NCBI GenBank assembly: GCA_013791705.1
Contig: VMTF01000177.1
Coordinates: 1 to 45,855, forward strand
DNA length: 45,855 nt
Direction: 5' to 3'
Origin: Sphingomonadales bacterium
Lineage (GTDB): Bacteria > Pseudomonadota > Alphaproteobacteria > Sphingomonadales > Sphingomonadaceae
The notes beneath the pieces were generated by a model, which was not told the origin of the DNA, searched no databases, and saw only the letters and a program-made list of their open reading frames with translations. The translations under genes and the position numbers were made by a program. Positions 21,573-31,617 of the stretch are shown here, one piece after another; position 1 is the first letter of the stretch, and every line of letters begins with the position of its first letter.

Positions 21573-22529
21573 ATGAACCTCGCCGCCCTGCCGGTCCTCT
21601 CGCTTGCCGACGAACCGGAGCGGTTCGCCGCCGAGATCGGGGCATCGTTCCGCGCGTTCGGCTTCGCGATGGTGCGCGATCATGGGCTGGACCCCGATCT
21701 GATTGCCCGCGCGTGGCGGCTGACCGAGGAATTCTTCGCCCTGCCCGAAGCCGAGAAGCGTTCATATTGCCTTGAAGGCATGGGCGGTGCGCGCGGCTAT
21801 ACCCCGTTCGGCCGCGAGATCGCCAAAGGCGCGGCCGCGCATGACCTCAAGGAATTCTGGCACGTCGGGCGCGATTTGCCGGCTGGACATCCGCTGGCCA
21901 CAGCCTCGATGCCGCCGAACATCTGGCCCGCGCGACCCGAAGGGTTCCGCGAGACCTTCGAGCCGCTGTTCGCGGCGTTCGACCGGATCGGGGAGACGAT
22001 CCTGTCGCGCATCGCGCTGCACCTTGGCCTTCCCGCCGACTGGTTCGCGCCCGCAGTCGCCGATGGCAATTCGGTGCTGCGCCTGCTGCACTATCCGCCG
22101 GTGCCGCCTGAAGCGGCCGGTGAACAAGTGGCCGGAGGCGCGATCCGGGCTGCCGCGCACGAGGACATCAATCTGATCACCCTGCTGCTGGGGGCCGAGG
22201 AAGCGGGGCTGGAACTGCTGACGCGCGATGGCCGCTGGATCAGCGTCTCGCCGCCCGAGGGCGCGCTGGTCGTCAACATCGGCGACATGCTGCAGCGACT
22301 GACCAACCACGTGCTGCCCTCGACCACTCACCGGGTGCGCAATCCGGAAGGGCCGCGCAGCGCGTTCAGCCGCACCTCGATGCCGTTCTTCCTGCATCTG
22401 CGCAGCGATTTTCGCATCGTCACGCTGCCCGGCTGCATCACGCCGGACAATCCCGACCGCTATCCGCAGCCGATTACCGCCGATGAATACCTGCAGGAAC
22501 GGCTGCAGGAAATCGGCCTCAAGAACTAG
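21573..22529 (+). CDS. Isopenicillin N synthase-family 2-oxoglutarate/Fe(II) oxygenase
   Basis: AAHEDINLITLLLGAEEAGLELLTRDGRWISVSPPEGALVVNIGDMLQRLTNHVLPSTTHRVRNP. Confidence 0.92.
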   Translation: MNLAALPVLSLADEPERFAAEIGASFRAFGFAMVRDHGLDPDLIARAWRLTEEFFALPEAEKRSYCLEGMGGARGYTPFGREIAKGAAAHDLKEFWHVGRDLPAGHPLATASMPPNIWPARPEGFRETFEPLFAAFDRIGETILSRIALHLGLPADWFAPAVADGNSVLRLLHYPPVPPEAAGEQVAGGAIRAAAHEDINLITLLLGAEEAGLELLTRDGRWISVSPPEGALVVNIGDMLQRLTNHVLPSTTHRVRNPEGPRSAFSRTSMPFFLHLRSDFRIVTLPGCITPDNPDRYPQPITADEYLQERLQEIGLKN

Positions 22530-22615
22530 GATCGCAGTTCATGCTTTCCCCCTATTAACCGAAACTCAACCCTGTTCGGCCATTTCCATTGCGTTGGTTT
22601 ACGTAGGAGACCGTC

Positions 22616-24274
22616 TTGGGCGGCAGGGTCGGCAGCGAAGGAAAAATCCATGATGCGCCGCGCGTGAATCGCGCGGATCGCGATGTGCTGGCGCTTGGCA
22701 TCGGCATCGCGGCGATCATCATGTTCGTCGGCACGGGCGGGAACGTCATGCCGCAAGTGGTGCACTCGCTCCAGGGCATCGGCTTGCCGCCGGACCGGTT
22801 GCTGTCCAACGCGCTCCTGCTCAACATCGCGCTGATCATCTTCGGACTGCGCCGCTATCGCGATCTCACCGCCGAAGTCCAGGAACGCCGCCGCGCCGAG
22901 ACAACCGCGCGGGAACTCGCCGAGACCGACCCGCTTACCGGCTGCCTCAATCGCCGCTCGATCGGCCCGGCCACCGACAAGCTGATGGCTGCCTGCGCCG
23001 AACGCGGCGAGATTGTCGCGTTCATGATGATCGATATCGACGACTTCAAGCGGATCAACGATGCCAACGGTCACAGTGCCGGCGACAAGCTGCTGCAACA
23101 ATGCGCCGACCGGATCGGCGAACTGATGCCCGAGCGCGGACTGCTGGCCCGGCTCGGCGGCGATGAATTCGCCTGCGTCGTGCCGTTTCGCGCCGCAACG
23201 GTCGAGCGCATCGACGACTTCGCCGACAGGATCACCCGCGAGGCGGCGCGCCCGGTCGCGCTCGACGATCTGGCGATGGACGTGACCGTCTCGGTCGGCA
23301 TCGCCCGCTCGGATTCGACCGCGATGCCGGACCGGCCGGTCGATGCGCAGGAATTGCTGCACATGGCCGACGTCGCGATGTACGTGGCCAAGAAATCGGG
23401 CAAGAGCCGCCATTGCTGGTTCGAGCAATCGATGGAACAGGAACTGCGCTTCCGCAATGAGCTGGAACAGGCGATCCGCACGGGTGTGCAGTCCGGCGAA
23501 TTCACGCCCTATTACGAACAGCAGATTGATCTCCAGACCGGCCAGATTTCCGGCTTCGAAATGCTCGCGCGGTGGAACTCGGACCGGTTCCGCGCGGTTG
23601 GCCCGGATGTATTCATCCCGATCGCCGAGGAAATCGGCCTCATCGCCGACCTTTCCGAAGCCCTGATCCGCCAGGCCCTGCGCGATGCGAAGGACTGGAA
23701 TCCGCGCCTGACGCTGTCGGTCAATATCTCGCCGGTGCAGATGCGCGATCCGTGGTTCGCGCAGAAGCTGCTGAAGCTGCTGGTCGAGGCCAATTTTCCG
23801 CCGAACCGGCTCGAGGTCGAGATTACCGAAACCTGCGTGCACGAGAACATCGCCGTGGTCCGTTCGCTTATCACCAGCCTCAAGAACCAGGGCGTGGCCA
23901 TCAGCCTTGACGATTTCGGCTCGGGCTACAGCTCGCTCGCGCAGTTGCGCAGCCTGTCGTTCGACCGGCTCAAGATCGACCGCAGTTTCGTCACCTCCAT
24001 GCCGGGAAGCCACGACAACGCCAGGATCGTCGAGGCGATCGCATCGCTGGGCAAAGGGCTTGGCTTGCCGATTACCGCCGAAGGGGTCGAGACCACCGAG
24101 GTTGTCGCCGAACTCCAGCGGCTGGGCCGGTTCATGGCGCAGGGCTATCTCTATGGCCATCCGGAAACCGCCGCGCAGACCCGCGAACGCCTTGCCGCGC
24201 TGGGCCTGCTGGCCGGCCGCAGCGAAGACGAGCCCGATCGGGCCGGATCGGAGCCGCTCTCTGGCGCGGCGTGA
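22616..24274 (+). CDS. Membrane-anchored GGDEF-EAL bifunctional c-di-GMP protein
   Basis: Two N-terminal TM segments; LLARLGGDEFACVV; EAL-type GFEMLARWNS...SVNISPVQM...EITETCVHEN...ISLDDFGSGYSSLAQLRSLSFDRLKIDRSFV; probable TTG start. Confidence 0.9.
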   Translation: MGGRVGSEGKIHDAPRVNRADRDVLALGIGIAAIIMFVGTGGNVMPQVVHSLQGIGLPPDRLLSNALLLNIALIIFGLRRYRDLTAEVQERRRAETTARELAETDPLTGCLNRRSIGPATDKLMAACAERGEIVAFMMIDIDDFKRINDANGHSAGDKLLQQCADRIGELMPERGLLARLGGDEFACVVPFRAATVERIDDFADRITREAARPVALDDLAMDVTVSVGIARSDSTAMPDRPVDAQELLHMADVAMYVAKKSGKSRHCWFEQSMEQELRFRNELEQAIRTGVQSGEFTPYYEQQIDLQTGQISGFEMLARWNSDRFRAVGPDVFIPIAEEIGLIADLSEALIRQALRDAKDWNPRLTLSVNISPVQMRDPWFAQKLLKLLVEANFPPNRLEVEITETCVHENIAVVRSLITSLKNQGVAISLDDFGSGYSSLAQLRSLSFDRLKIDRSFVTSMPGSHDNARIVEAIASLGKGLGLPITAEGVETTEVVAELQRLGRFMAQGYLYGHPETAAQTRERLAALGLLAGRSEDEPDRAGSEPLSGAA

Positions 24275-24348
24275 TTCCCGGCGCGGGCCAGAGCTTGAGG
24301 CGCGCCTGACACTGGACGACAATGGCAGCAACGCCTAGATCGCGCGAC

Positions 24349-25197
24349 ATGCCTGTTCCCTTCGTCAAGATGCACGGCCTCGGCAACGACTTCGTCGTGC
24401 TCGATGCGCGCGTGGCTGCGGTCCCGCCGATCGACGCGCGCCTCGCGGCGGCGCTGGCCAACCGGCACACCGGGATCGGCTGCGATCAGGTGATCCTGCT
24501 CGAACCCCCGACCCCGGCGGCGGGTGGAAGCGCCGATTTCCGAATGAGAATATTCAATGCCGACGGCAGCGAGGTCGAAGCCTGCGGCAATGCCACCCGC
24601 GCGGTCGGCCTGCTGCATGGCCGCCCCGCGCGGATCGAAACCCTGGCCGGCCTGCTCGAAGCGACCCCGACGGATGACGGCATCGCGGTCGACATGGGCG
24701 AGCCCCGGTTCGGCTGAGAGCAAATCCCGCTTGCCTGGGCGATGGATACGCTGACCATGCCGGTCGGCTGGGAAGACCTGGCAGGCCCGGCTGCGGTGAA
24801 CGTCGGCAATCCCCACGCGATCTTCTTCGTGCCCGATTGCGACGCGGTCGACCTGGCCCGGCTCGGCCCGCTGATCGAGACCGATCCGCTGTTTCCCGAA
24901 CGGGTCAACGTCAATGTCGCAACGGTCGAAAGCCGCTCCGCGATCCGCCTGCGGGTGTGGGAACGCGGCGCCGGGCTGACGCTGGCCTGCGGCACCGGCG
25001 CCTGCGCCACGGCCATCGCCGCCATGCGGCGCGGCCTGACCGAGCGCACGGTACGCGTCACCCTGCCCGGCGGGCCGCTGACGATCGCCTGGGGGGCGGA
25101 CAATCATATCCTGATGACCGGCCCCGCGACCGAATCCTTTCGCGGCAGCTTCGATCCGGCCGCCTATGGCCCGGATATCGCAGGCGCGCGCGCGTGA
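24349..25197 (+). pseudogene. dapF: Diaminopimelate epimerase gene with an internal in-frame TGA at 24715-24717 (status unresolved: error, pseudogene, readthrough or split gene)
   Basis: Both halves are in the same frame: FVKMHGLGNDFVVLDAR...NADGSEVEACGNATRAV...GEPRFG*EQIPLAWAMDTL...GNPHAIFFV...LACGTGACATAIAAMRRGL; both catalytic-Cys motifs intact. Confidence 0.9.
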
Positions 25198-26366
25198 CGG
25201 TCGAAGTCGTGTCGCTGGGTTGCCGGCTCAACCTGTCCGAAAGCGAAACCATGCGGGCGATGCTGGCCGGCGCGGACGACCTTGTGGTGATCAATTCCTG
25301 CGCGGTCACGGCCGAGGCGGTGCGCCGGACCCGGCAGGCGATCCGCCGCGCCCGGCGCGCCCGGCCGGACGCGCGCCTGATCGTCACCGGCTGCGCCGCC
25401 GAAATCGAACGCGCGGGCCTGACCGCGATGGCGGAAGTCGATGGACTGGTCGCGAACGCCGCCAAGCTCGATCCCCGCGCATGGAACGTGGGCGAAGTAT
25501 CAGTAGCGCCGCCCGCCGCCTATACCCGCGCCTATATCGCCGTGCAGAACGGCTGCGACCATGCCTGCACGTTCTGCGTTATCCCGCAGGGGCGTGGCCC
25601 GAGCCGGTCCTTGGCCCCACCCGAGGTGTTGCGCGAAATCGCGGCGCATGTGGCGCGCGGCACGCGCGAAATCGTGCTGACCGGGGTTGATCTCACATCA
25701 TGGGGGCATGATCTGCCGGATGCGCCGGGACTGGGCGCACTGGTGCGGGCCATTCTGAGCGCGTTTCCCGACCTGCCCCGGCTGCGGCTGTCCTCGCTCG
25801 ACGGGATCGAGATCGACGACGCGCTGTTCGAATGCCTCGCGGGCGAGCCGCGGGTGATGCCGCATGTCCATCTTTCGCTGCAGCATGGCCATGATCTGAT
25901 TCTGAAACGGATGAAGCGCCGCCACGCCCGCGCCGATGCGATCACGCTGGTCGAGCGGCTGCGCGCGCAGCGGCCGGACATCGCGATCGGCGCGGATCTT
26001 ATCGCCGGGTTCCCGACCGAGGACGCGGCGATGCACGCGGCCAACCTGGCGATCGTGCGCGAACTTGGCATCGTCCATGGCCACGTGTTTCCGTTCTCGC
26101 CGCGCGCCGGCACCCCGGCCGCGCGGATGCCGCCGGTGCCGCCCGCGCTGGGGCGCGAGCGCGCCGCCGAGCTGCGCGCCGCCGTGGCCCAAACGCGCGG
26201 AAGCTGGCTCACCGCGCAGATTGGCAAACCCCTCGCCGTGCTTGCCGAACGCGACGGGACCGGCCATGCCGAAAACTTCGCCCGGGTGCGACTTGCGCCC
26301 GGGACCAAGCCCGGAACGATTCTGACCATGACCCCCACCCGGATCGAGGAAGGCCTGCTGGCATGA
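25194..26366 (+). CDS. mtaB: tRNA (N6-threonylcarbamoyladenosine(37)-C2)-methylthiotransferase MtaB
   Basis: VEVVSLGCRLNLSESETM; radical-SAM CDHACTFCVIPQGRGPSRS; LTGVDLTSWG; GADLIAGFPTE; GTG start overlapping the dapF stop (GTGA). Confidence 0.93.
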   Translation: MTVEVVSLGCRLNLSESETMRAMLAGADDLVVINSCAVTAEAVRRTRQAIRRARRARPDARLIVTGCAAEIERAGLTAMAEVDGLVANAAKLDPRAWNVGEVSVAPPAAYTRAYIAVQNGCDHACTFCVIPQGRGPSRSLAPPEVLREIAAHVARGTREIVLTGVDLTSWGHDLPDAPGLGALVRAILSAFPDLPRLRLSSLDGIEIDDALFECLAGEPRVMPHVHLSLQHGHDLILKRMKRRHARADAITLVERLRAQRPDIAIGADLIAGFPTEDAAMHAANLAIVRELGIVHGHVFPFSPRAGTPAARMPPVPPALGRERAAELRAAVAQTRGSWLTAQIGKPLAVLAERDGTGHAENFARVRLAPGTKPGTILTMTPTRIEEGLLA

Positions 26367-27301
26367 GTGCGGATTCCCCGCCGAAAGAAGTCTGGAGCGA
26401 ACGGCTGTTCGGCGGCTTGCGCAAGACCTCCGAACGGCTGAGCGAGAACCTGTCCGGCATCGTCAGCAAGACCAGGCTCGACGATGCGCAGCTCGACGAT
26501 ATCGAGGACGCGCTGATCCTCTCCGACCTCGGCCCGCGCGCCGCAGGGCGGATTCGCGCGCGGCTGGCCGAGGAACGGTTTGAGCGCGGGGCGGACGAGG
26601 CAGCGATCAGGGAAGCGGTCGCCGCCGAGATCGCCGCGATCCTGCGACCGGTCGCCAAGCCGCTGGAGATCACCGCCTTCCCGCGCCCGCAAGTGATCCT
26701 CGTGATCGGCGTCAACGGTTCGGGCAAGACCACCACGATCGCCAAGCTCGGGCACTTGTTCCAGGAGCAGGACTATTCGGTGATGTTCGCCGCCGGCGAT
26801 ACGTTCCGCGCCGCCGCGATCGGCCAGCTCGGCGTCTGGGCCGAGCGGCTGGGCGTCCCGCTCGTGAAGGGGCCGGAAGGCGGCGATCCCGCCTCGATCG
26901 TGTTCGACGGGGTGAAACTCGCCACCCGGCAGGGCATCGACGCGCTGATCGTCGATACCGCCGGGCGGCTGCACAACCGCCGCGAATTGATGGACGAACT
27001 GGCCAAGATCCGCCGTGTGCTCGGCCGCCTCAACCCCGAGGCACCGCACGACGTGGTGCTGGTGCTCGACGCAACCAACGGCCAGAACGCGCTGCAGCAG
27101 ATCGAGATATTCAAGGAAGTCGCCGGAGTGACCGGCCTGGTGATGACCAAGCTCGACGGCACCGCGCGGGGCGGCGTGCTGGTCGCGGCGGCGGAACAAT
27201 ATGGCCTGCCGATCCACGCGATCGGGGTGGGCGAGAAGATCGATGACTTGCGCCCGTTCGACCCCGAGCTGGTCGCGCGGGTCATGGCAGGAGTGGCATG
27301 A
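26363..27301 (+). CDS. ftsY: Signal recognition particle receptor FtsY
   Basis: VILVIGVNGSGKTTTIAKLGHLF, AAGDTFRAAAIGQL, VDTAGRLHNRRELMDEL, TKLDGTARGG. Confidence 0.97.
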   Translation: MSADSPPKEVWSERLFGGLRKTSERLSENLSGIVSKTRLDDAQLDDIEDALILSDLGPRAAGRIRARLAEERFERGADEAAIREAVAAEIAAILRPVAKPLEITAFPRPQVILVIGVNGSGKTTTIAKLGHLFQEQDYSVMFAAGDTFRAAAIGQLGVWAERLGVPLVKGPEGGDPASIVFDGVKLATRQGIDALIVDTAGRLHNRRELMDELAKIRRVLGRLNPEAPHDVVLVLDATNGQNALQQIEIFKEVAGVTGLVMTKLDGTARGGVLVAAAEQYGLPIHAIGVGEKIDDLRPFDPELVARVMAGVA

Positions 27302-27981
27302 TGCCCGACACACCCGGCGATATGCCGCCAGCCCAACCCGACGCCAAGGCGGCGCCGAAGAAATCGGGCTGGCTCAACCTGGTGGTCGATTACGGCCCGG
27401 TGCTGCTGTTCTTCATCGTCTATCGGCGCTTTTCTCCGGCCGATCACGAGGCCGCGCTGCAGGAAGTGACTGCGGTGATCTATGGAACCGTGGCCTTCAT
27501 GATCGGCGCGGTGATCGCGCTGATCGTCAGCGTGGTGAAGTTCGGCCGCGTTTCGCCGATGCTGTGGCTGTCCACCGCGCTCATCGTGTTCTTCGGTGGT
27601 CTGACCGTACTGCTGCACGACCAGTTTTATATCCAGATCAAGCCGACCGCGATCTACCTGCTGTTCGGCTTCGCCCTGCTTGGCGGCTGGCTGCGCGGCA
27701 AGGCGCTGCTGAAGACGTTGCTCGAAGCCGCGTTCGAGGGGCTCGACGATGCCGGCTGGATGCTGCTCTCGCGCAACTGGGGGTGGTTTTTCCTGGCCAT
27801 GGCCGCGATGAACGAGGGCTTTCGCCACTGGCTGAGTTTCGGCGGCTGGCTGCAGGCCAAGCTCTATGTGTTCCTGCCCGCCTCGTTCCTGTTCACTTTC
27901 GCGCACATGCCGATGCTGCTGCGGCATGGCCTTGCCGCCGAAGCGGAAGAAGATGTGATCACCCATCCACCGCACGAATAA
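27301..27981 (+). CDS. yciB: Septation protein A / YciB-family membrane protein
   Basis: LVVDYGPVLLFFIVYR...FGRVSPMLWLSTALIVFFGGLTVLLHDQFYIQIKPTAIYLLFG...NEGFRHW. Confidence 0.93.
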   Translation: MPDTPGDMPPAQPDAKAAPKKSGWLNLVVDYGPVLLFFIVYRRFSPADHEAALQEVTAVIYGTVAFMIGAVIALIVSVVKFGRVSPMLWLSTALIVFFGGLTVLLHDQFYIQIKPTAIYLLFGFALLGGWLRGKALLKTLLEAAFEGLDDAGWMLLSRNWGWFFLAMAAMNEGFRHWLSFGGWLQAKLYVFLPASFLFTFAHMPMLLRHGLAAEAEEDVITHPPHE

Positions 27982-28066
27982 TCGCGGCCATGCCTCGGCT
28001 CGTCGCACGAAAGCGGGGTGACAAACCGCCGGCGATAGCGCATTAATGCGACCGATCTGGTCTCTT

Positions 28067-28081
28067 TCACCATCTAGGTGA
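28067..28081. promoter_or_regulatory. Palindrome TCACC-ATCTA-GGTGA upstream of the PuuD-like gene, next to a TATAAT box (28102-28107)
   Basis: Perfect 5-bp arms; TATAAT lies about 11 bp before the ATG. Confidence 0.4.
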
Positions 28082-28118
28082 CTGAAACCGGGTCGAAACG
28101 TTATAATAGGGGGAAGCA

Positions 28119-28697
28119 ATGGCCAAGTTCTTCGGCAACCTGAACCTCGTCATGCTCGTCGGCCTCTTGGCGGCGATCGGCGTGATGTTCAGCTATCAGG
28201 ATATCGAACCTGTCAGCATCAACACGGTGTTCCACTGGCTGCACGTCTTCATCGGCATCCTGTGGATCGGGCTGCTCTATTACCTGAACTTCGTGCAGGT
28301 GCCGACCATGCCGGCGATTCCGGCCGAACTGAAAAAGGGCGTCACCGGCTATATCGCGCCCAAGGTGCTGTTCTATTTCCGCTGGGCCGCGCTGCTCACC
28401 GTCGTCACCGGCCTGGTGATCGCGTGGAACGCCGGCTACGTCCACCGCGCGCTGGTTCTTCAGGGCGCAACCCGCGCCGAAGACATGATCGGCCTGGGCA
28501 TGGACCTCGCGCTGATCATGGCGTTCAACGTCTGGTTCATCATCTGGCCGGCCCAGAAGAAGATCCTCGGCATCGTTGAAGCGTCGGACGCTGAAAAGGC
28601 CGCCGCCGCACCGCGCGCGCTGATCGCCAGCCGCCTGAACACGCTGCTGTTGCTGCCGATGCTCTATTGCATGGCGAATGCCAACATCAACGTCTGA
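28119..28697 (+). CDS. Urate hydroxylase PuuD-like / DUF989-type membrane protein
   Basis: INTVFHWLHVFIGILWIGLLYYLNFVQVPTMPAIPAELKKGVTGYIAPKVLFYFRWAALLTVVTGL; RBS-like aggggg upstream. Confidence 0.8.
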   Translation: MAKFFGNLNLVMLVGLLAAIGVMFSYQDIEPVSINTVFHWLHVFIGILWIGLLYYLNFVQVPTMPAIPAELKKGVTGYIAPKVLFYFRWAALLTVVTGLVIAWNAGYVHRALVLQGATRAEDMIGLGMDLALIMAFNVWFIIWPAQKKILGIVEASDAEKAAAAPRALIASRLNTLLLLPMLYCMANANINV

Positions 28698-28732
28698 GCG
28701 CTGCTCGGGCAGTGATCCGGTCGTCCGGATCG

Positions 28733-28773
28733 AAGGCGCGGTGCTCCCCCGGAGCGCCGCGCCTTTCTGTTTT
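28733..28773 (+). terminator. Rho-independent terminator after the PuuD-like gene
   Basis: AAGGCGCGG-T-GCTCC-CCC-GGAGC-G-CCGCGCCTT followed by TCTGTTTT. Confidence 0.85.
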
Positions 28774-28929
28774 GGTCGGGTCGGTTCGGCGTTGCTTTGC
28801 CGGGCCGGGCCGGGACGCGGCGCCGGACAGCCAGGGATAGCGGGCCAAGGCAAGGCCGGCAGTCCCACAGACCCCCGTTTGGCAAATTCTCTTGGTACGT
28901 CGCCGGCCCACCAGCTCGCCGGCGCAGGT

Positions 28930-30858
28930 TCAGATTTCGACCTGGCTGCCCAGTTCGACCACGCGGTTCGACGGCAGGCGGAAGAATTCCATCGCACTGG
29001 CGGCATTGCGCAGCATCCACGCGAACAGCTTCTCGCGCCATAGCGCCATGCCCGGTTTGGCCGAGGGAATGAGAGTCTGGCGCGACAGGAAGAAGCTCGT
29101 CTTCATCATGTCAAACGGCTCGCCGCACAGATCGACCTTGGCCAGCGCCGCCGGCACGTCGGTTTCCTCGAGGAAGCCGAATTTCAGCGCGAGCTTGTAG
29201 AACCCGCCGCCGAACTGCCTGACCGTATAGCGGTCATCCGCATCGACATAGGGCACATCCTGAATCGCGATGGTGAGCACCACCACCCGCTCGTGCAGCA
29301 CCTTGTTGTGCTTGATGTTGTGAAGCAGCGCGGACGGCACGCCCGCCGCGCTCGACGACATGAACACGGCCGTTCCGGCCACGCGCGCCGCGCTGGAATG
29401 GGCACTCTTGGCGAAAACCTCGAACGGGATCGTCCCTTCGGCCATGTTCTCCCGCATCAGCGTGCGGCCCTTCGACCACGTCGTCAGCAAGGTGAAGATC
29501 GCCAGGCCCATCACCAGCGGCACCCAGCCGCCATCGGGAATCTTGGTGATGTTGGCGGAGAGGTAGGCCGCATCGAGCAGGAAGAACACCGCCAGCAGCG
29601 GGACCGACTTCCACCACTTCCAGTTCCACAGGTTGAACAGGACCACGGTGAGCAGGATGCTGTCGATCAGCATCGCGCCGGTAACGGCGATGCCATAGGC
29701 CGCCGTCAGGTTCGAGGAGTGCCTGAACACGAGCACCAGCAGGATCACCGCGATCATCAAGGCCCAGTTGATGACCGGAATGTAGATCTGGCCGGCGTTC
29801 AAGCTGGTGTACTTGATCGTCATGCGCGGAATGAAGCCGAGCTGGATCGCCTGCTGGGTTACCGAGAAGGCGCCGGTTATCACCGCCTGCGAGGCGATGA
29901 TCGCCGCCGCGCTGGCTATGATCAGCAGCGGCCACTGGAACCATTCGGGGGCGAGGAAATAGAACGGGCTCTCGAGCGCCGCCGGATTGCGCATCAGCAG
30001 CGCGGCCTGGCCCAGATAGTTCATCACCAGTGCCGGCAGCACGAACACCAGCCACGAGAGGCGGATCGGCGCGCGGCCGAAGTGGCCCATATCGGCATAG
30101 AGCGCCTCGGCCCCGGTAACGGCGAGCACGGCAGAGCCCATCGCGAGGAACCCGCGCATCGGATCGGCCAGGAACAGGGCCACCGCATGGTGCGGGCTGA
30201 GCGCGCCCAGCACTTCGGGATAGGCGGCGATACTGATGCCCCCCAGCACCGAAATCACCGCGAAGTAGATCAGCATGATCGGGCCGAAGAAGGCCGCCAC
30301 GCGTTCTGTTCCGCGGCTCTGGATCAGGAACAGGCCGATCAGGATCACCAGCACCATCGGCACCACTGCCGGAGCCAGGCCCGGATTGTAGACCGACACA
30401 CCTTCGATCGCGCCCATCACCGAGATGGCCGGAGTGATCATCGAATCGCCATAGAACAGCGAGGTGGCGAAGACCCCGAGCAGCACGATCCCGGCCGACC
30501 AGCGCTTCCCGCTGATCGACTGGTTGATCAGCGCCAGCAAGGCGAGGCTGCCGCCCTCGCCCTTGTTGTCGGCCCGCATGATGACCGTGACGTATTTCAA
30601 CGTCACGATGATCATCATCGACCAGAACATCAGGCTGACAATGCCGTAAACATGCAACTGATCGAGCGGAAGGCGATGATGCCCGGCGAACGTGTCGCGC
30701 ATCGCATAGAGCGGGCTGGTGCCGATGTCGCCAAAGACCACGCCGATTGCGCCCACGGCGAGCTTGCCGATCGAGCCGTTCCCGTGCCCGTGCCCGCCGC
30801 CCTGTCGCGGCGCCCCCGTGCCGGTGTCAGCCACGGGAGGCAATGCCGCTGCGCTCAT
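28930..30858 (-). CDS. kup: KUP-family potassium transporter
   Basis: [29 protein letters not shown]...[18 protein letters not shown]-type KUP signatures; [17 protein letters not shown]. Confidence 0.96.
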   Translation of the reverse strand: MSAAALPPVADTGTGAPRQGGGHGHGNGSIGKLAVGAIGVVFGDIGTSPLYAMRDTFAGHHRLPLDQLHVYGIVSLMFWSMMIIVTLKYVTVIMRADNKGEGGSLALLALINQSISGKRWSAGIVLLGVFATSLFYGDSMITPAISVMGAIEGVSVYNPGLAPAVVPMVLVILIGLFLIQSRGTERVAAFFGPIMLIYFAVISVLGGISIAAYPEVLGALSPHHAVALFLADPMRGFLAMGSAVLAVTGAEALYADMGHFGRAPIRLSWLVFVLPALVMNYLGQAALLMRNPAALESPFYFLAPEWFQWPLLIIASAAAIIASQAVITGAFSVTQQAIQLGFIPRMTIKYTSLNAGQIYIPVINWALMIAVILLVLVFRHSSNLTAAYGIAVTGAMLIDSILLTVVLFNLWNWKWWKSVPLLAVFFLLDAAYLSANITKIPDGGWVPLVMGLAIFTLLTTWSKGRTLMRENMAEGTIPFEVFAKSAHSSAARVAGTAVFMSSSAAGVPSALLHNIKHNKVLHERVVVLTIAIQDVPYVDADDRYTVRQFGGGFYKLALKFGFLEETDVPAALAKVDLCGEPFDMMKTSFFLSRQTLIPSAKPGMALWREKLFAWMLRNAASAMEFFRLPSNRVVELGSQVEI

Positions 30859-30966
30859 CGCTGATGACCAAGAAAATGCCCCTGAGTCGCTGCCGGTACG
30901 GCAATGAACCGCCGCTTAGCAGCGCGCCCCGCGATCCGCAACGCCGTCTCACGCGGGTTGATCCGC

Positions 30967-31617
30967 TCATCGGGCGGGCGCTTCGCCAGCCGGCTGACCG
31001 CCCGCCATGAACCGGTCGAGTTCCGCCAGCCGTTTGTCGAGATCGCCGCGCCACGGCGCATCTGCGGGGCTGCGGGCGAGGAGGTCCGCCCAGACCGACC
31101 GGCCCTCGGCGAGCCGGCCCGACTGGATCAACGCCATGCCGAGGAAAAACGGCGGACCGGGACTGTCCGGCGCGGCAGTTGCGGCCTGACCGTAGGCATA
31201 GATCGATGCCGGAGAAATCGTCCCTTCGGCGTGACCGACCAGCGCATTGCCCATCGCCAGCCAGGCCTCGGCATTGGCCGGGTCCAGCTCGACCGCACCG
31301 CCCAGCACCTCGGCCGCATCGGCAAACTGGCCGTGGCGGGCGAGCGCGTCGGCGATGACCAGGTGCTTGTCACCCAGGTCGGCCTCCGATCCGAGCTTCT
31401 GGCGCTCGGCGACGCCGGCATCGCCCTTGTTCGCGATGGTTTCCGCCGGCTCACGGGGCGAACCCGGCTGGCCGGGCCGCCCCTGCAGCGCATAGCCGGC
31501 AATGCCGAGCAGCAGGGCCGCGCCGATCACTTCCCACGAAGCGCGCGGCGCCCGCAGCGCGAACGCGATCAGGCCGAAAACCAGCAGCGCGAGCCCGATG
31601 ACAATCGCCCAGGTCAT
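30967..31617 (-). CDS. Cytochrome c biogenesis TPR protein (CcmI/CycH-like)
   Basis: N-terminal TM pair and TPR-type segment (VIADALARHGQFADAAEVLGGAVELDPANAEAWLAMGNAL); overlaps ccmH. Confidence 0.8.
   Translation of the reverse strand: MTWAIVIGLALLVFGLIAFALRAPRASWEVIGAALLLGIAGYALQGRPGQPGSPREPAETIANKGDAGVAERQKLGSEADLGDKHLVIADALARHGQFADAAEVLGGAVELDPANAEAWLAMGNALVGHAEGTISPASIYAYGQAATAAPDSPGPPFFLGMALIQSGRLAEGRSVWADLLARSPADAPWRGDLDKRLAELDRFMAGGQPAGEAPAR

Noticed and set aside
24715-24717. dapF TGA as selenocysteine or genetic-code reassignment
   Set aside because: Homologues appear to carry Trp, not Cys/Sec, here; I saw no convincing SECIS-like hairpin just downstream; TGA is used as the terminal stop of several other genes in the window (e.g. 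dapF end, mtaB, ftsY), so global reassignment is not supported.
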